A model generated the notes under the pieces. That model saw only the letters and a program-made list of their open reading frames with translations. It was not told the DNA's origin and did not search any database. DNA of 33,434 bases from a virus. The translations under genes and the position numbers were made by a program. The DNA lies in the IMG/VR virus record IMGVR_UViG_3300035034_000986, positions 1 to 33,434 of that record. One strand, given 5' to 3'. Positions 1 through 8,409 of this stretch are shown in pieces (position 1 is the stretch's first letter; every line of letters starts with the position of its first letter).

Positions 1-127
1 GATGATGTGGACGTTGAGAGTTCTGTTGAGAATCCAGACATAGTGGAAAAGAACTACAACAAAATTATGGGTGAGACAATCAGCGCACTTGATCCGCTAA
101 GAAGGAAGATAATATTCTTATGAAATA
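1..127. repeat. Terminal direct repeat, left copy (assembly overlap)
   Basis: Identical to 33308-33434. It lies inside terL, and the reading frame is continuous if one copy is removed. That indicates a circular contig whose overlap equals a 127-base k-mer. The unit length is 33,307 bp. Confidence 0.95.
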
Positions 128-870
128 CTATCAGAGAGGACGGAGTAGTGCCTAGGTTCAGAAAGAAATACAGAGATAGCAAGAGGCGGGACGTGTTCCA
201 TCAACCATTGATAGAGGACGGCGTCAATATACGACCTAGTGTATTTACAGATGATGTGGTTGCTACAATAAAGGATGATGGTGACATATCCTTCAATCAG
301 AACTACTTACTCATCCCATACAAAGGCGGTCAGTCTATAATATCAAGATCACAGATACAGATGACTGACAAAGTACCAGACTCAACGGACGAAATGAAGG
401 TGCAATACGTCATTGGTGTAGATCCTGCCTTTTCTCTCAAGACAAACAGCGATAGTGTGGGTATTGTTGTCTCTGCACATAGAGGCGAAGATTTGTATAT
501 TGTGCACGTTGTAGAGTTAGAAGGTCAACAGAAAGACGAAGAGAACATAAAAGAAACAGTGCGTAATCTATATAATAGGTACTCTGTAAGTATAGTGAAT
601 GTCGAGTGAAACAATTGAGGCGAGATCATATGCAGACAGCTACAAGACGCAGGCATAGCGGCTAACATACTAAGGTCAAGCAAAGATAAGGTAACAAGGC
701 TAATGGAGTATCAAGGTAAGTTCACTAGGTGACAGGTGTTCTTTTTGCCATGAACTGGAGAACTACAAGACCAGCTTCTATTATTCCCTAGTAGGGCGAA
801 GGATGATCTTGTTGACTCAATGGTGTTCTCCTTCCAGTGATTTTATTCTTTTGATATGGTGATATGATAG
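1..870 (+). CDS. terL: Terminase large subunit, C-terminal part (nuclease domain)
   Basis: This is the last 289 codons of terL. The first 169 codons lie at 32801-33307 and join across the circular end, giving 458 residues. It holds the RNase H-fold nuclease that cuts concatemeric DNA during packaging. Visible acidic sites are VIGVDPAF followed by SDSVGIVV, then IVNVEGNNGGEI, then DDLVDSM, the usual order in large terminases. The glycines in VEGNNGG, TRGQVFF and LPGTGEL are TGA codons at family-conserved positions. The gene ends ATA TGA TAG, and the ATG of the next gene lies inside this string. In a standard-code reading only 148-609 survives as an ORF. Confidence 0.95.
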
Positions 871-1079
871 GACTAATCAGACCAGACAGACCATGATATG
901 TACCCCTTGAGAAACGGATTAACCTTACTCACAAGGAACAAGACTATCTGTATATCATAACATTTGAAAAGAGGGTATGTAAGAAGGATCTAAAAAGGAT
1001 GCTATACTTCAAGAGTGACTGGGGTTTAGAAAAGTTCAGAAGAAAGCTGTTGTTAAAATTACATAGTGCAACTGAGTAG
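864..1079 (+). CDS. Small hypothetical protein overlapping the terL end
   Basis: 71 residues, one in-frame TGA (RPDRPGYVPL). The ATG overlaps the last seven bases of terL, so translation is probably coupled. The protein is basic, with a likely helical segment (KKDLKRMLYFK, then EKFRRKLLLKLH). I do not recognise the family. Its place between terminase and tail tube suggests a small morphogenesis or packaging accessory, but that is inference from position. A possible promoter (TTGCAT at 1080) follows its stop codon. Confidence 0.7.
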
Positions 1080-1107
1080 TTGCATCTATTCCACTATGCT
1101 ATATAAG
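1080..1107 (+). promoter_or_regulatory. Possible promoter for the structural genes
   Basis: TTGCAT at 1080-1085, then 16 bases and TATAAG at 1102-1107 (or 14 bases and TATATA at 1100). It lies in one of the few real gaps of the late region, just before the tail tube gene. It resembles the five better TTGCAW-N16 promoters elsewhere in this genome but has a weaker -10 and lacks the CTA before the -35. Confidence 0.35.
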
Positions 1108-1136
1108 CTGGTTACTGTTTATCTATAACATACAAC

Positions 1137-2114
1137 ATGGCAAAGTACATTTGAAGGCTTATAAATGTTTGAGTCGGTATTGAAAGCACAAGAGGGACAG
1201 CGGTTGCTGCTGCGAGCCGACAGAAGAAGACGGACTTCTCTTTTGAAGAAAAAGGTGAATACGTTGATGATGTCGCTTCAGTGGGGTCAATTATTGACGC
1301 TACAGATAGTCACTTAGTTAAGAAGTTTGCAGAGGGAGAGCTAGGATCTTATGTTAGCGTAAACGCTATAGGGTACTGGTTGTATTCATTGCTCGGTACT
1401 GTATCAGCTACAGAAGATAGCACAGGCGCTTACGCCCATGCGTTCACTCTACAAGAGACAAACCAATCACCGTCACTAACAATGGCTATTGATGATCCAG
1501 TACTTGGAGATCTAGCTTTCCCGCTTACGATGGTGGAGAGTATGACAATCTCAGTAGAAGAAGGTCAGATCGCTACATTCACCGTATCGCTCAAGTGACT
1601 CCCAGGAGAGTCAGCTACACATACAGTATCACACGCTGTTGACTACACATTACTAGCTAGAAGCTCAAGCCTCAGAACTGCTACCAACTTAGCGGGTCTT
1701 GATGCAGCGACTCCTTTCTGTTTCAAGTCTTTCGAGATAACATTTGAAAAGAACTTGATGGCTGATTATTGTGTCGGTAGCCTGACACCAGTTGACTACA
1801 TCAATACACAGTTCTCTGTATCTGGATCATTCAGCGTGTTATTTGAGAATGGGACATATAGAGACTCACACCTTGACGATGTGAAAAAGGCGGTAAGGTT
1901 TGAAATAGAGGACACAGCTACAACAATCGGCGCTACAAGCAACCCTAGGTTGACTGTAAACCTTGCTATGTGCTCGTTCAATGAGTTCTCTAGAACACAG
2001 GGTAACGACGAAGTAGTGACACAGACAGTTACATTCAAGGGTCTTAGATCTCAAGTTGATTGAGAGGCTGTTAATATGGAGTTGGTTAACACTATCGCAA
2101 GTTATACTGCATAA
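1137..2114 (+). CDS. Major tail tube protein
   Basis: 325 residues with four in-frame TGA codons (at 1152, 1170, 1596 and 2061). The N-terminus NVGVGIESTRGTAVAA matches the start typical of the phage tail-tube family whose members begin with a VGxE..YGT-like motif. The rest alternates short beta strands (YVSVNAIGYWL, PLTMVESMTISVEEGQ, YINTQFSVSGSFSV), as expected of a tube-forming beta barrel. It polymerises around the tape measure protein to form the tail. Its position before the capsid genes, not after the neck genes, is unusual for HK97-like phages. The start is the first ATG after terL, with TTTATC 19 nt upstream. Confidence 0.82.
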
Positions 2115-2122
2115 TTTTACAA

Positions 2123-2851
2123 ATGGCAATCACTATGTTATATACAAAAGAGCTAGAGCAGAACATCAAAGATAAGATAGCCCTCCTGACTGATGCTGTA
2201 AGCAAGGTTGAGGACGATAAGGAGTGGGCTTTTGATGTTATTGCTACAACGCAAGACGCCGACAGAGACAACGAAGTAATAAAGGTAAACGGACGGGACA
2301 CTAAGAACTGGGAAAAGAATCCAGTAGTCCTTGCCAACCATAACTACACAATAGAGTCAATCATCGGTAAAGGGACTAAGTTCTACACTAGCAAGGGCGT
2401 CAAGAGAATGAAGGGCGTCTTTTCAAAGACAAACCCGCTCGGTGTCCTTGCTAGGAATCTCTACAACGAGGGTATGTTAAAGACTGTATCAGTTTGATTC
2501 ATACCTCTCAAGAGAAACGAGCAAGACTACAAAATCATAGAGAGAGCAGAACTACTCGAAGTCTCTTTTGTTGCTGTGCCATGTAATCCAGGAGCTCTAA
2601 GTCTTGACGGTAAGTTATATGAAGAGGCTATTAGTAAAGGACTTATCATAAAAGAGCAAGCCGAGTTGACTATTAAGGATGTATACGCAGAACTGCAAGA
2701 GATCAAGAGTTTCATTAAGGGGTTGGCTGATGACAAAGTCGCCAATGAAGAACTTGAAGCTCAAGCACAAGAAGCACTTGATAAAAAGGCTCTACTGCAA
2801 GAGATCAACAAAGCGACAGCCTCAGCTTTGGAAAAACTAAAGAGGCTATAG
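2123..2851 (+). CDS. Prohead protease, HK97 type, with possible scaffold tail
   Basis: 242 residues, one in-frame TGA (2495). The protease domain is residues 1 to about 160. VLANHNYT carries the family's catalytic histidine region. ELLEVSFVAVPCNPGA matches the typical E(I/V)S.V..PANP.A block, with Cys replacing the usual Ala. The C-terminal 70 residues are charged and helical (IKDVYAELQEIKSF, ANEELEAQAQEALDKK) and could act as a fused scaffold or delta domain. It would cleave scaffold and capsid N-termini during head maturation. It lies directly upstream of the major capsid gene, the standard order. Confidence 0.88.
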
Positions 2852-2878
2852 TACTTTTATTTTATGTACTTATTTATA

Positions 2879-4060
2879 ATGGACAAAGCAGAACTATTGT
2901 CAGAGGTGAACAAAACAATCACCACTAATCTAGAAAAAAGCCTTCCAGAGATCGTAGACGCTTCTATCTCTCTCAAACTCTCAGCTATTGAAACTAAGAC
3001 AGTTGGAGAAATTGAAGACATCAAGAAAGAACTCAAAAAGCTTAGTGTTTCTTCTAAGAAGGTTGACACTGCTGCTCAAGGGATGATCGCTAAAACAGCT
3101 ATCGTCGAAGGATGGAAAGCTCTTGCAAAGGGTGGTAAATTTGAAGAGGCTGTAACTGCATCTATCAAGACTATGTCTGAAGGAACAGGAACAGAAGGAG
3201 CTGAATTAGTGTTTGACCAATTCGAGAGAGATGTTATCAGAGTTATCAACGCATATGATGTTGTAAGTCTTGTAAGATCATTCAATATCTTGAAAGGTGA
3301 CAAAGTTATCTTCCCATCAAAGGACGGATCAACTACAGCTGCATACGTAGGAGAGGGATCAACTATCTCTGAGTCAGAATTGACAACAGGGAACGTTGCT
3401 ATCGACATCTACAAAGTAGCTACACTCACAGGAGTCACTAACGAACTTCTAGACGACACTATGACAGTACCAGACCTCTACAACCTTATCGTTGAAGATG
3501 TTGCTGAACAAGTTGCTGCTCTACAAGAGGACGCTATCTTGGGAGGTACTGGGACAAACCAGCCTACAGGTATCACAAACGCATCAGGTATTATCGAAGT
3601 GGCTCTTGGTACTGCAGAAACAACTGCTGATATTGCTGACACTAATCTTGTTGACGTAATGACAAGAGCGGCTAAGAGGTACAAAAGAAATACTTCTTGG
3701 GTTATGTCACAATACACATGGGGTAAATTGATGTCACTAAAAACAACTGACGGATACCCATTGTATCCAGAATTGAGAAACATGACTAGCCCATCACTTC
3801 TAGGTAGACCAGTAGTTATATCAGATTCTTCAAAGATCGTACAAGACGCTGGGACAGATGTCGCAGACGCTGTATCGATTATCTTCGGAGACTTCGACTT
3901 CTACTACATGGCTAACAGAAAGGGTCTTTCTTTCGAGAAAGGACATCTTGCAAACGACTTCAGAGACGACAAAACAACTTTCAGATCTATCACTAGATTC
4001 GGAGGTAATGTTGCAATCCCTGCTGCGTTTACAGTATTGAAGAATGGAGTTGCTGCTTAG
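2879..4060 (+). CDS. Major capsid protein, HK97 fold
   Basis: 393 residues from this ATG. An in-frame ATG at 2864 would add five residues, but 2879 keeps the TTTAT box 23 nt upstream as at other genes. Residues 1-90 form a charged helical delta domain (LEKSLPEIVDASIS, EIEDIKKELKKLS) that the upstream protease would remove. The mature part shows HK97 features: VIFPSKDGSTTAAYVGEG, then IDIYKVATLTGVTNELL, then AILGGTGTNQPTGI, and a C-terminal RSITRFGGNVAIPAAF. All 30 glycines use GGN and none uses TGA, unlike its neighbours. A UUCG-loop terminator follows. Confidence 0.95.
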   Translation: MDKAELLSEVNKTITTNLEKSLPEIVDASISLKLSAIETKTVGEIEDIKKELKKLSVSSKKVDTAAQGMIAKTAIVEGWKALAKGGKFEEAVTASIKTMSEGTGTEGAELVFDQFERDVIRVINAYDVVSLVRSFNILKGDKVIFPSKDGSTTAAYVGEGSTISESELTTGNVAIDIYKVATLTGVTNELLDDTMTVPDLYNLIVEDVAEQVAALQEDAILGGTGTNQPTGITNASGIIEVALGTAETTADIADTNLVDVMTRAAKRYKRNTSWVMSQYTWGKLMSLKTTDGYPLYPELRNMTSPSLLGRPVVISDSSKIVQDAGTDVADAVSIIFGDFDFYYMANRKGLSFEKGHLANDFRDDKTTFRSITRFGGNVAIPAAFTVLKNGVAA

Positions 4061-4068
4061 TAACTCTT

Positions 4069-4095
4069 GGAGGGCTTCGGCTCTCCTCTTCTATT
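4069..4095 (+). terminator. Intrinsic terminator after the capsid gene
   Basis: A 7-bp stem (GGAGGGC / GCTCTCC, one G-T pair) closes a TTCG tetraloop at 4076-4079 and is followed by TCTTCTATT. It begins nine bases after the capsid stop codon. The tail is not a pure T run, so it may terminate partially and reduce expression of downstream neck genes relative to capsid, or it may protect the mRNA 3' end. Confidence 0.6.
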
Positions 4096-4150
4096 CTACA
4101 TAATGACACCATTGTGCAGAACAGAAGGATTTACTCTACATACTATGACC

Positions 4151-4339
4151 ATGGACAAAATAAAAGTTAAGTTCATTAGACCTGTCGGAATGTACAGGAC
4201 AGGAGAAACAGGATACTTGACACAAAAGCAAATAATCACACTAGGCTCTTTCGTTGAAGTAATGAAGGCTAAGAGAAAGCCAGCGAAGAAAGCTGCGAAC
4301 AAGTCAATGGCTAGCAACAAGACCGTAGAGACGAAGTAA
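4151..4339 (+). CDS. Small basic protein downstream of the capsid gene
   Basis: 62 residues with no TGA codon. The core KVKFIRPVGMYRTGETGYL resembles the short proteins often found between capsid and connector genes (a VKFL.P.G.Y..GE pattern), followed by a lysine- and alanine-rich tail (AKRKPAKKAANK). Function is unknown; a head-associated DNA-binding or cement role would be a guess. An in-frame ATG at 4145 is an alternative start. The TTTACT element 21 nt before 4151 favours the later one. Confidence 0.65.
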   Translation: MDKIKVKFIRPVGMYRTGETGYLTQKQIITLGSFVEVMKAKRKPAKKAANKSMASNKTVETK

Positions 4340-4359
4340 TTTACAAATAAAGACAAAAG

Positions 4360-4905
4360 ATGCTAATAACTGTTGACACACTCAAGACCTACCTTTGAAT
4401 ATCTTGATCTGATCAAGACTCTTTGTGTATGCTGATAGTTAAGAACGCTTCTACGATCATTGAGTCATACATCGGGAGGACTATCGCCGCTAGCGACTAC
4501 ACAGAGTTGCACGATGGGCTAGGTCAGACAAGTTTCCTGCTAAGGAATCTGCCTGTGAACACAGTGGCAAGCATAGAGACGAACATTTGAGGGCTTGACA
4601 CTCCAGCTTGGGAAGCAGTGTCAGAAGCTGAGTACTCTATTGACACAAACACATGAATCGTTAGGTTTACTTCCCGTATGGGCAGATGACTTGATGAGTA
4701 TAGAGTTTCATACAATGCTTGATATGATCCCATACCTTATGACTTGCAAGCTGTTTGTCTTGAGGTTGCTTCTGGCATGTACAACACAAGGGCAAGTAAT
4801 GGGGTAAAGATGGAAGAGGTGGCAGGTGATAGGATAGAGTATACATGATCAACAAACGCTAGTCTTTTTAGTGCTTTGGATAAATACAGGGATGTGAGCT
4901 TTTAG
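4360..4905 (+). CDS. Head-tail connector, HK97 gp6-like
   Basis: 181 residues with several in-frame TGA codons (for example LGISGSDQDS and SYNAGYDPIP). The opening LITVDTLKTYLGISGSDQD, then STIIESYIGRT, and the later SYNAGYDPIPYDLQAVCLEVA match the gp6-like DNA-packaging/connector family, whose members start with a short helix and end with a YxAGY.P.P.dl..A motif. It would form the adaptor ring below the portal. The end overlaps the next gene by 14 bases. Confidence 0.85.
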
Positions 4906-5206
4906 GAAGGACAACCAGTCAGCTACAGTAAAAAGGATGGCGTATAGCGACGACTCTTGATACAAAAAGAGCACCTATTCTGCTACGGGGAAATCTTACC
5001 AAGGACACCTCAAGGCTATAACGATAAAGGAAGGGGTTGATATCTCTAATTTCTGAAAAGAGTTCCTATTCCACACGCAGTATGACGCAGATATCAAGGA
5101 GAGTGACATACTCGCCATAGGTGGTGTTGAATATAGTGTCAAGGGGGTATCCAAGTTTGTAGGGATAACCTTCAGCCGTTTACAGGCTATTCTACAGATA
5201 TGATAG
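4892..5206 (+). CDS. Head closure / head-tail adaptor protein
   Basis: 104 residues. I chose ATG 4892 (ATG TGA GCT, read Met-Gly-Ala) over ATG 4937. The extra residues AFRKDNQSATVKR fit the start of head-tail adaptors, and the overlap with the connector fits a tight neck operon. The compact beta-rich sequence (SYQGHLKAITIKEG, DILAIGGVEYSVKGV) suits an SPP1 gp16-like stopper. It ends ATA TGA TAG with the next ATG inside, the same overlap as at the end of terL. Confidence 0.7.
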
Positions 5207-5553
5207 AGGTCAATATAGTCTGATCCTCTAGGTTAGCGAGGCAACTTGACTCACTTAATGTGCAGGACGCATTGAGTAAGGGTCTGCGTATCGCCATGAT
5301 AGGTATAGAGAGTAATGTGAAGAGGGAGACGCCAGTTGACACTGGGCTATTAAGGAACAGCTTTGAGACTAGATTTCCATCAAAGTTGACTGGGGTCTTG
5401 AATAACTTCAGAGATTATGCAATATATATACAGTACTGAACAAAGTATATCAAAGCTCGTGACTTCTTAGGTAAGTGAGTGGCGGCAAGTAAACTTTTAG
5501 TAGAGAATGTATTCAGTAAGCAGATAGATTTACTTCTGAGAACCTTAGACTAA
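5200..5553 (+). CDS. Neck / tail component, HK97 gp10-like
   Basis: 117 residues. Two diagnostic motifs are clear: RETPVDTGLLRNSF near residues 45-58, and IQYGTKYIKARDFLGKG near 80-97, with the glycines of YGT and GKG encoded by TGA. These define the HK97 gp10 family, which sits at the head-tail interface. The start overlaps the adaptor gene and the TAA overlaps the next ATG (TAATG), so the neck genes are translationally coupled. Confidence 0.93.
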
Positions 5554-5978
5554 TGATACAAACACTATCAGACAAGCTACTATCATTATTCAGTGCGTAC
5601 CAATGAGTCGGGAAGCCATTCGTGCAGGTGCTGGACTATCACACTTTGGAATCTACAGGATACCCATATCTGACGTTTGAGCCTATAGGTTTTGACGCAA
5701 TCGTTCTAGACACTTGCAATAATCAAAGGACATACAACTTCCAAATACTCATATTCCAAGAGATAACAGAGACTGGTTGAAGAAAGGAGGCGAAGGAGAT
5801 AATCAGTAAGGGTATATCAGACATCAAGTCAATAATAGATGAGAACTACACACTTGACGGCACTATCTCTATGATGCAGCCAGTAGGGGGGACAATAACA
5901 CCTGTTGAGCTAAATAGCGGGAAATGATTTGTTGCTGATCTTACAGTAGCTATAAAGGTTATAGAATTTATCTATTAA
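5553..5978 (+). CDS. Tail terminator / completion protein
   Basis: 141 residues. Assignment rests mainly on position (connector, adaptor, gp10-like, this gene) and on features of tail terminators: an N-terminal helix (QTLSDKLLSLFSAY), a YPYLTFEPIGFDA strand pair, the RTYNFQILIFQEI strand, and a helix EIISKGISDIKSIIDEN. In-frame TGA codons supply glycines in AYQGVGKP, TETGGRKE and NSGKGFVA. It probably caps the finished tail tube and joins it to the head. Confidence 0.68.
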
Positions 5979-5987
5979 GACAATACC

Positions 5988-7919
5988 ATGTGATTATTCA
6001 GCAGGATTAAGAGTATGTTTTCGAGTAAGTCTTACCCTAGCTCAGAGGGGCAATTCTATCCTGCAACAAGCACAAGTTACAGGGTCGCAAACCTCACAAG
6101 GTCGGACTATATCCAATTATACACAGGGTGGCAGTATCTATGTGTCTCTACGATAGCTAATAGCATGGCAGAGCTGAAGTATTCTCTGCAACGTAGTATT
6201 GATAGTGATAAGATTATAGACCATAAGCATATGGGGCTTATTACTTACGAGTTCCTACAGACAGCCGTGTCTAGTTTACAACTAACAGGGACTGCATACT
6301 TTCGTAAAGTGATGATAGGAACAAAAGTAGACGAACTACAGTACTTGAGGACAGATCTTGTTAATATAGAGGAGAACGCAGACGGTAGTATCAAGAGCTA
6401 CACATACACAGCAAATGGAGGCATGTTTAGATTCTCTCCTGATGATGTCATTGATTTCAGTCTATACTCTCCACTCAAGACACGACCACGTACAGTTAAG
6501 GGCGTATCACCGATGCAGGCGGTCGCTATTCAAGCAGAGATGGACCAGACGGCTACAAGATGGAATTGGAACTTCTTTAAGAACAACGCAAGCGTGGGTT
6601 GAGTACTTAAAACTGACAAGGCTATAGATAGAGACACAAAAACAAGAGCAATAAGATCATGGAAGGAACAGTTCCAAGGTGTGAACAATAGCAATAGTAT
6701 AGCATTTCTTGATAATGGCGTAAACTATGAAGAGACGAGAGTGTCACAGAAGGAACTAGATTTTGTTGAGTCAAGAAGGTTTACAAGGGATGAAGTGTTC
6801 GCTATATTCAAAGTACCAAAGGCTATCGTTGGTGTTACTGATGATGTAAACAGAGCAACAGCACAGACAGCAGAGTCTATATTCTACAGAATAACTATAA
6901 GCCCACTAGCGGCGATGCTGCAAGAAAAGCTCAACAATGAATTATTCGCTGGGATCGGCTATTTTTCCTTTACTAACGTCAAACCAGTAGATAAAGAAGA
7001 CTTGCTAGCTGAGTACAATAACGGGACTATAACACTCAATGAGTACAGAGTAGCTACAGGTAAACAGCCATTGAAAGACGGTGACACTATCAAACCAGTA
7101 GGCATGGCAATGTGAGAGCAAATACAGCAGCAAGAAGTAAAGAAAGACGTTGGAGGTGCGGTGATGAAGATATTGAATAAGTACACGAAGGGCACTACAG
7201 AGTATTTGAAAGAAAGGGAAGCCTACGGAGAGAAGTTACGGAAACAGAAAATACAACGTACAAATATGTATGAATCGGACTACATCAGAGAGGTCAATAA
7301 AATATTCAAGGAACAGTGAGAGAGTATAGCGAAGCAGATAAGACAACAGAAGAGCAAGAAGGTTTCGCAACCAAAACTCGACCTGTTCTCTTCTACTAGA
7401 TGGATAGTGTGACTCAAGTCTGTATATAGGACGATATTCCAAACAGAGGGGAACGAGTGATTCAGCCAGATTGGAGCGATATCTACCTTTGATGTTTGAG
7501 AGAACAAAGTAAACAACTGGATCAGAGACCAAATAACATTAACAAGCAAGCAAGTGAATAGCACAACGGAGAAAGCCATCAGTGTCATCATTAAGGAGTG
7601 AAACGATGCTTGACTTTGAGCCGATCAGATAGCAAGGAACATCAGCAGCCAGTTTGAAGAGTTCACAAAGAAGAGATCTGCTGTCATCGCTAGGACAGAG
7701 GTAACAAATGCAAGCACAGAAGCTTATATCCAGTCACGAGAGAGTTCTTGAGTGGTTACTGGCAAGGAATGGTACACAGCAATAGATGAAAGAGTCTGTC
7801 CAGAGTGCGATGCCTTGCATACAAAGAAAGTTTGACTAAGGGACACGTTCCCAGTATGACTTGATTGACCTACTGCGCACCCTAACTGCAGATGCACGGT
7901 TCTAGCTATAACAGAATAA
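5988..7919 (+). CDS. Portal protein fused to a MuF-like domain
   Basis: 643 residues. Residues 1 to about 385 are an HK97-type portal: YTGWQYLCVSTIANSMAEL, SSLQLTGTAYF, VIDFSLYSP, VESRRFTRDEVFAIFKVP and ISPLAAMLQEKLNNEL. After a charged linker the last 250 residues are a MuF (Mu gpF/SPP1 gp7-like) minor head domain: ISSQFEEF, AVIARTEVTNASTEAYIQ, a cysteine pair in DERVCPECDALH, then the end TAHPNCRCTVLAI. Portal and MuF are usually separate neighbours, though fusions are known. Fifteen or more in-frame TGA codons join the halves. Start ATG TGA TTA, with TTTATC 21 nt upstream. Confidence 0.92.
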
Positions 7920-7945
7920 ACCTTTATAATTAACATACAATTAAC

Positions 7946-8209
7946 ATGAAGAGCATCGTAATATGAGAGCATACTATTGAACTAGATCTTGGAGAGGAAC
8001 TACTAGTAAAAGATCTAAGGAAGATACAACCTATACTCAAAAGCCTACAAGAGGGGTGAAACGAAGTTGATGTGGTAGTTGACATTGTAAAAGCTTTTTG
8101 CACAAATAAGGATGTAGGTGATATCATCGACAACATGAATATAGCAGACTTCACGAAGCTATCAGAAGAGGTAACGTCACTAATAGACACTACTGAAAAA
8201 AAAGACTAG
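7946..8209 (+). CDS. Tail assembly chaperone, short (G-like) form
   Basis: 87 residues. It is the unshifted product of the gene just before the tape measure gene and ends GAA AAA AAA GAC TAG. The sequence (HTIELDLGEELLVKDLRKI, VDVVVDIVKAF, ISLI-type end SEEVTSLIDTTEKK) fits a lambda gpG-type chaperone that coats the tape measure protein during tail assembly. The start has TTTATA 23 nt upstream. The slippery A run before its stop makes the longer GT-type product. Confidence 0.82.
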
Positions 8210-8409
8210 CGGCGAGGGTCTTAGACGGCTATGCTGCACAGGTAGTCAAGAAGCGTAAGAGCGTGAGCGAGGAGATACTCATGGTTCATGTGATGGAGGA
8301 GATGGGACGGTCTTATACAGACTATGTAAACACACCACAGCGAGTTATAGACGTTATAATAGGCAAGAAGAATTTAGATAGTAAAGCCTCAGATGCAAAA
8401 AGAAGTTAG
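7946..8409 (+). CDS. Tail assembly chaperone, frameshifted GT-like form
   Basis: About 154 residues by a -1 shift after AAA AAA at 8198-8203. Reading resumes at 8203 and continues as KRLAARVLDGYAAQVV, then KSVSEEILMVHVMEEMG, to TAG at 8407. The downstream frame is open for 68 codons, has no start codon near its beginning and overlaps the tape measure start by 17 bases, the classic G/GT arrangement. In lambda the T part contacts the tail tube protein. The short and long forms would share the first 86 residues. Confidence 0.85.
8197..8203 (+). promoter_or_regulatory. Slippery heptamer for -1 ribosomal frameshift
   Basis: A AAA AAA in the X XXY YYZ register of the chaperone frame, inside a run of eight A residues, followed by GAC TAG. 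A stop codon one codon after the slip site and an open -1 frame are typical of tail chaperone frameshifting. I saw no strong stem-loop just downstream. Confidence 0.8.

Noticed and set aside
1-127. Terminal repeat as a packaged direct terminal repeat
   Set aside because: It lies within terL, equals a common maximum assembly k-mer, and joining the ends restores the full terminase. Read depth would be needed to exclude it fully.
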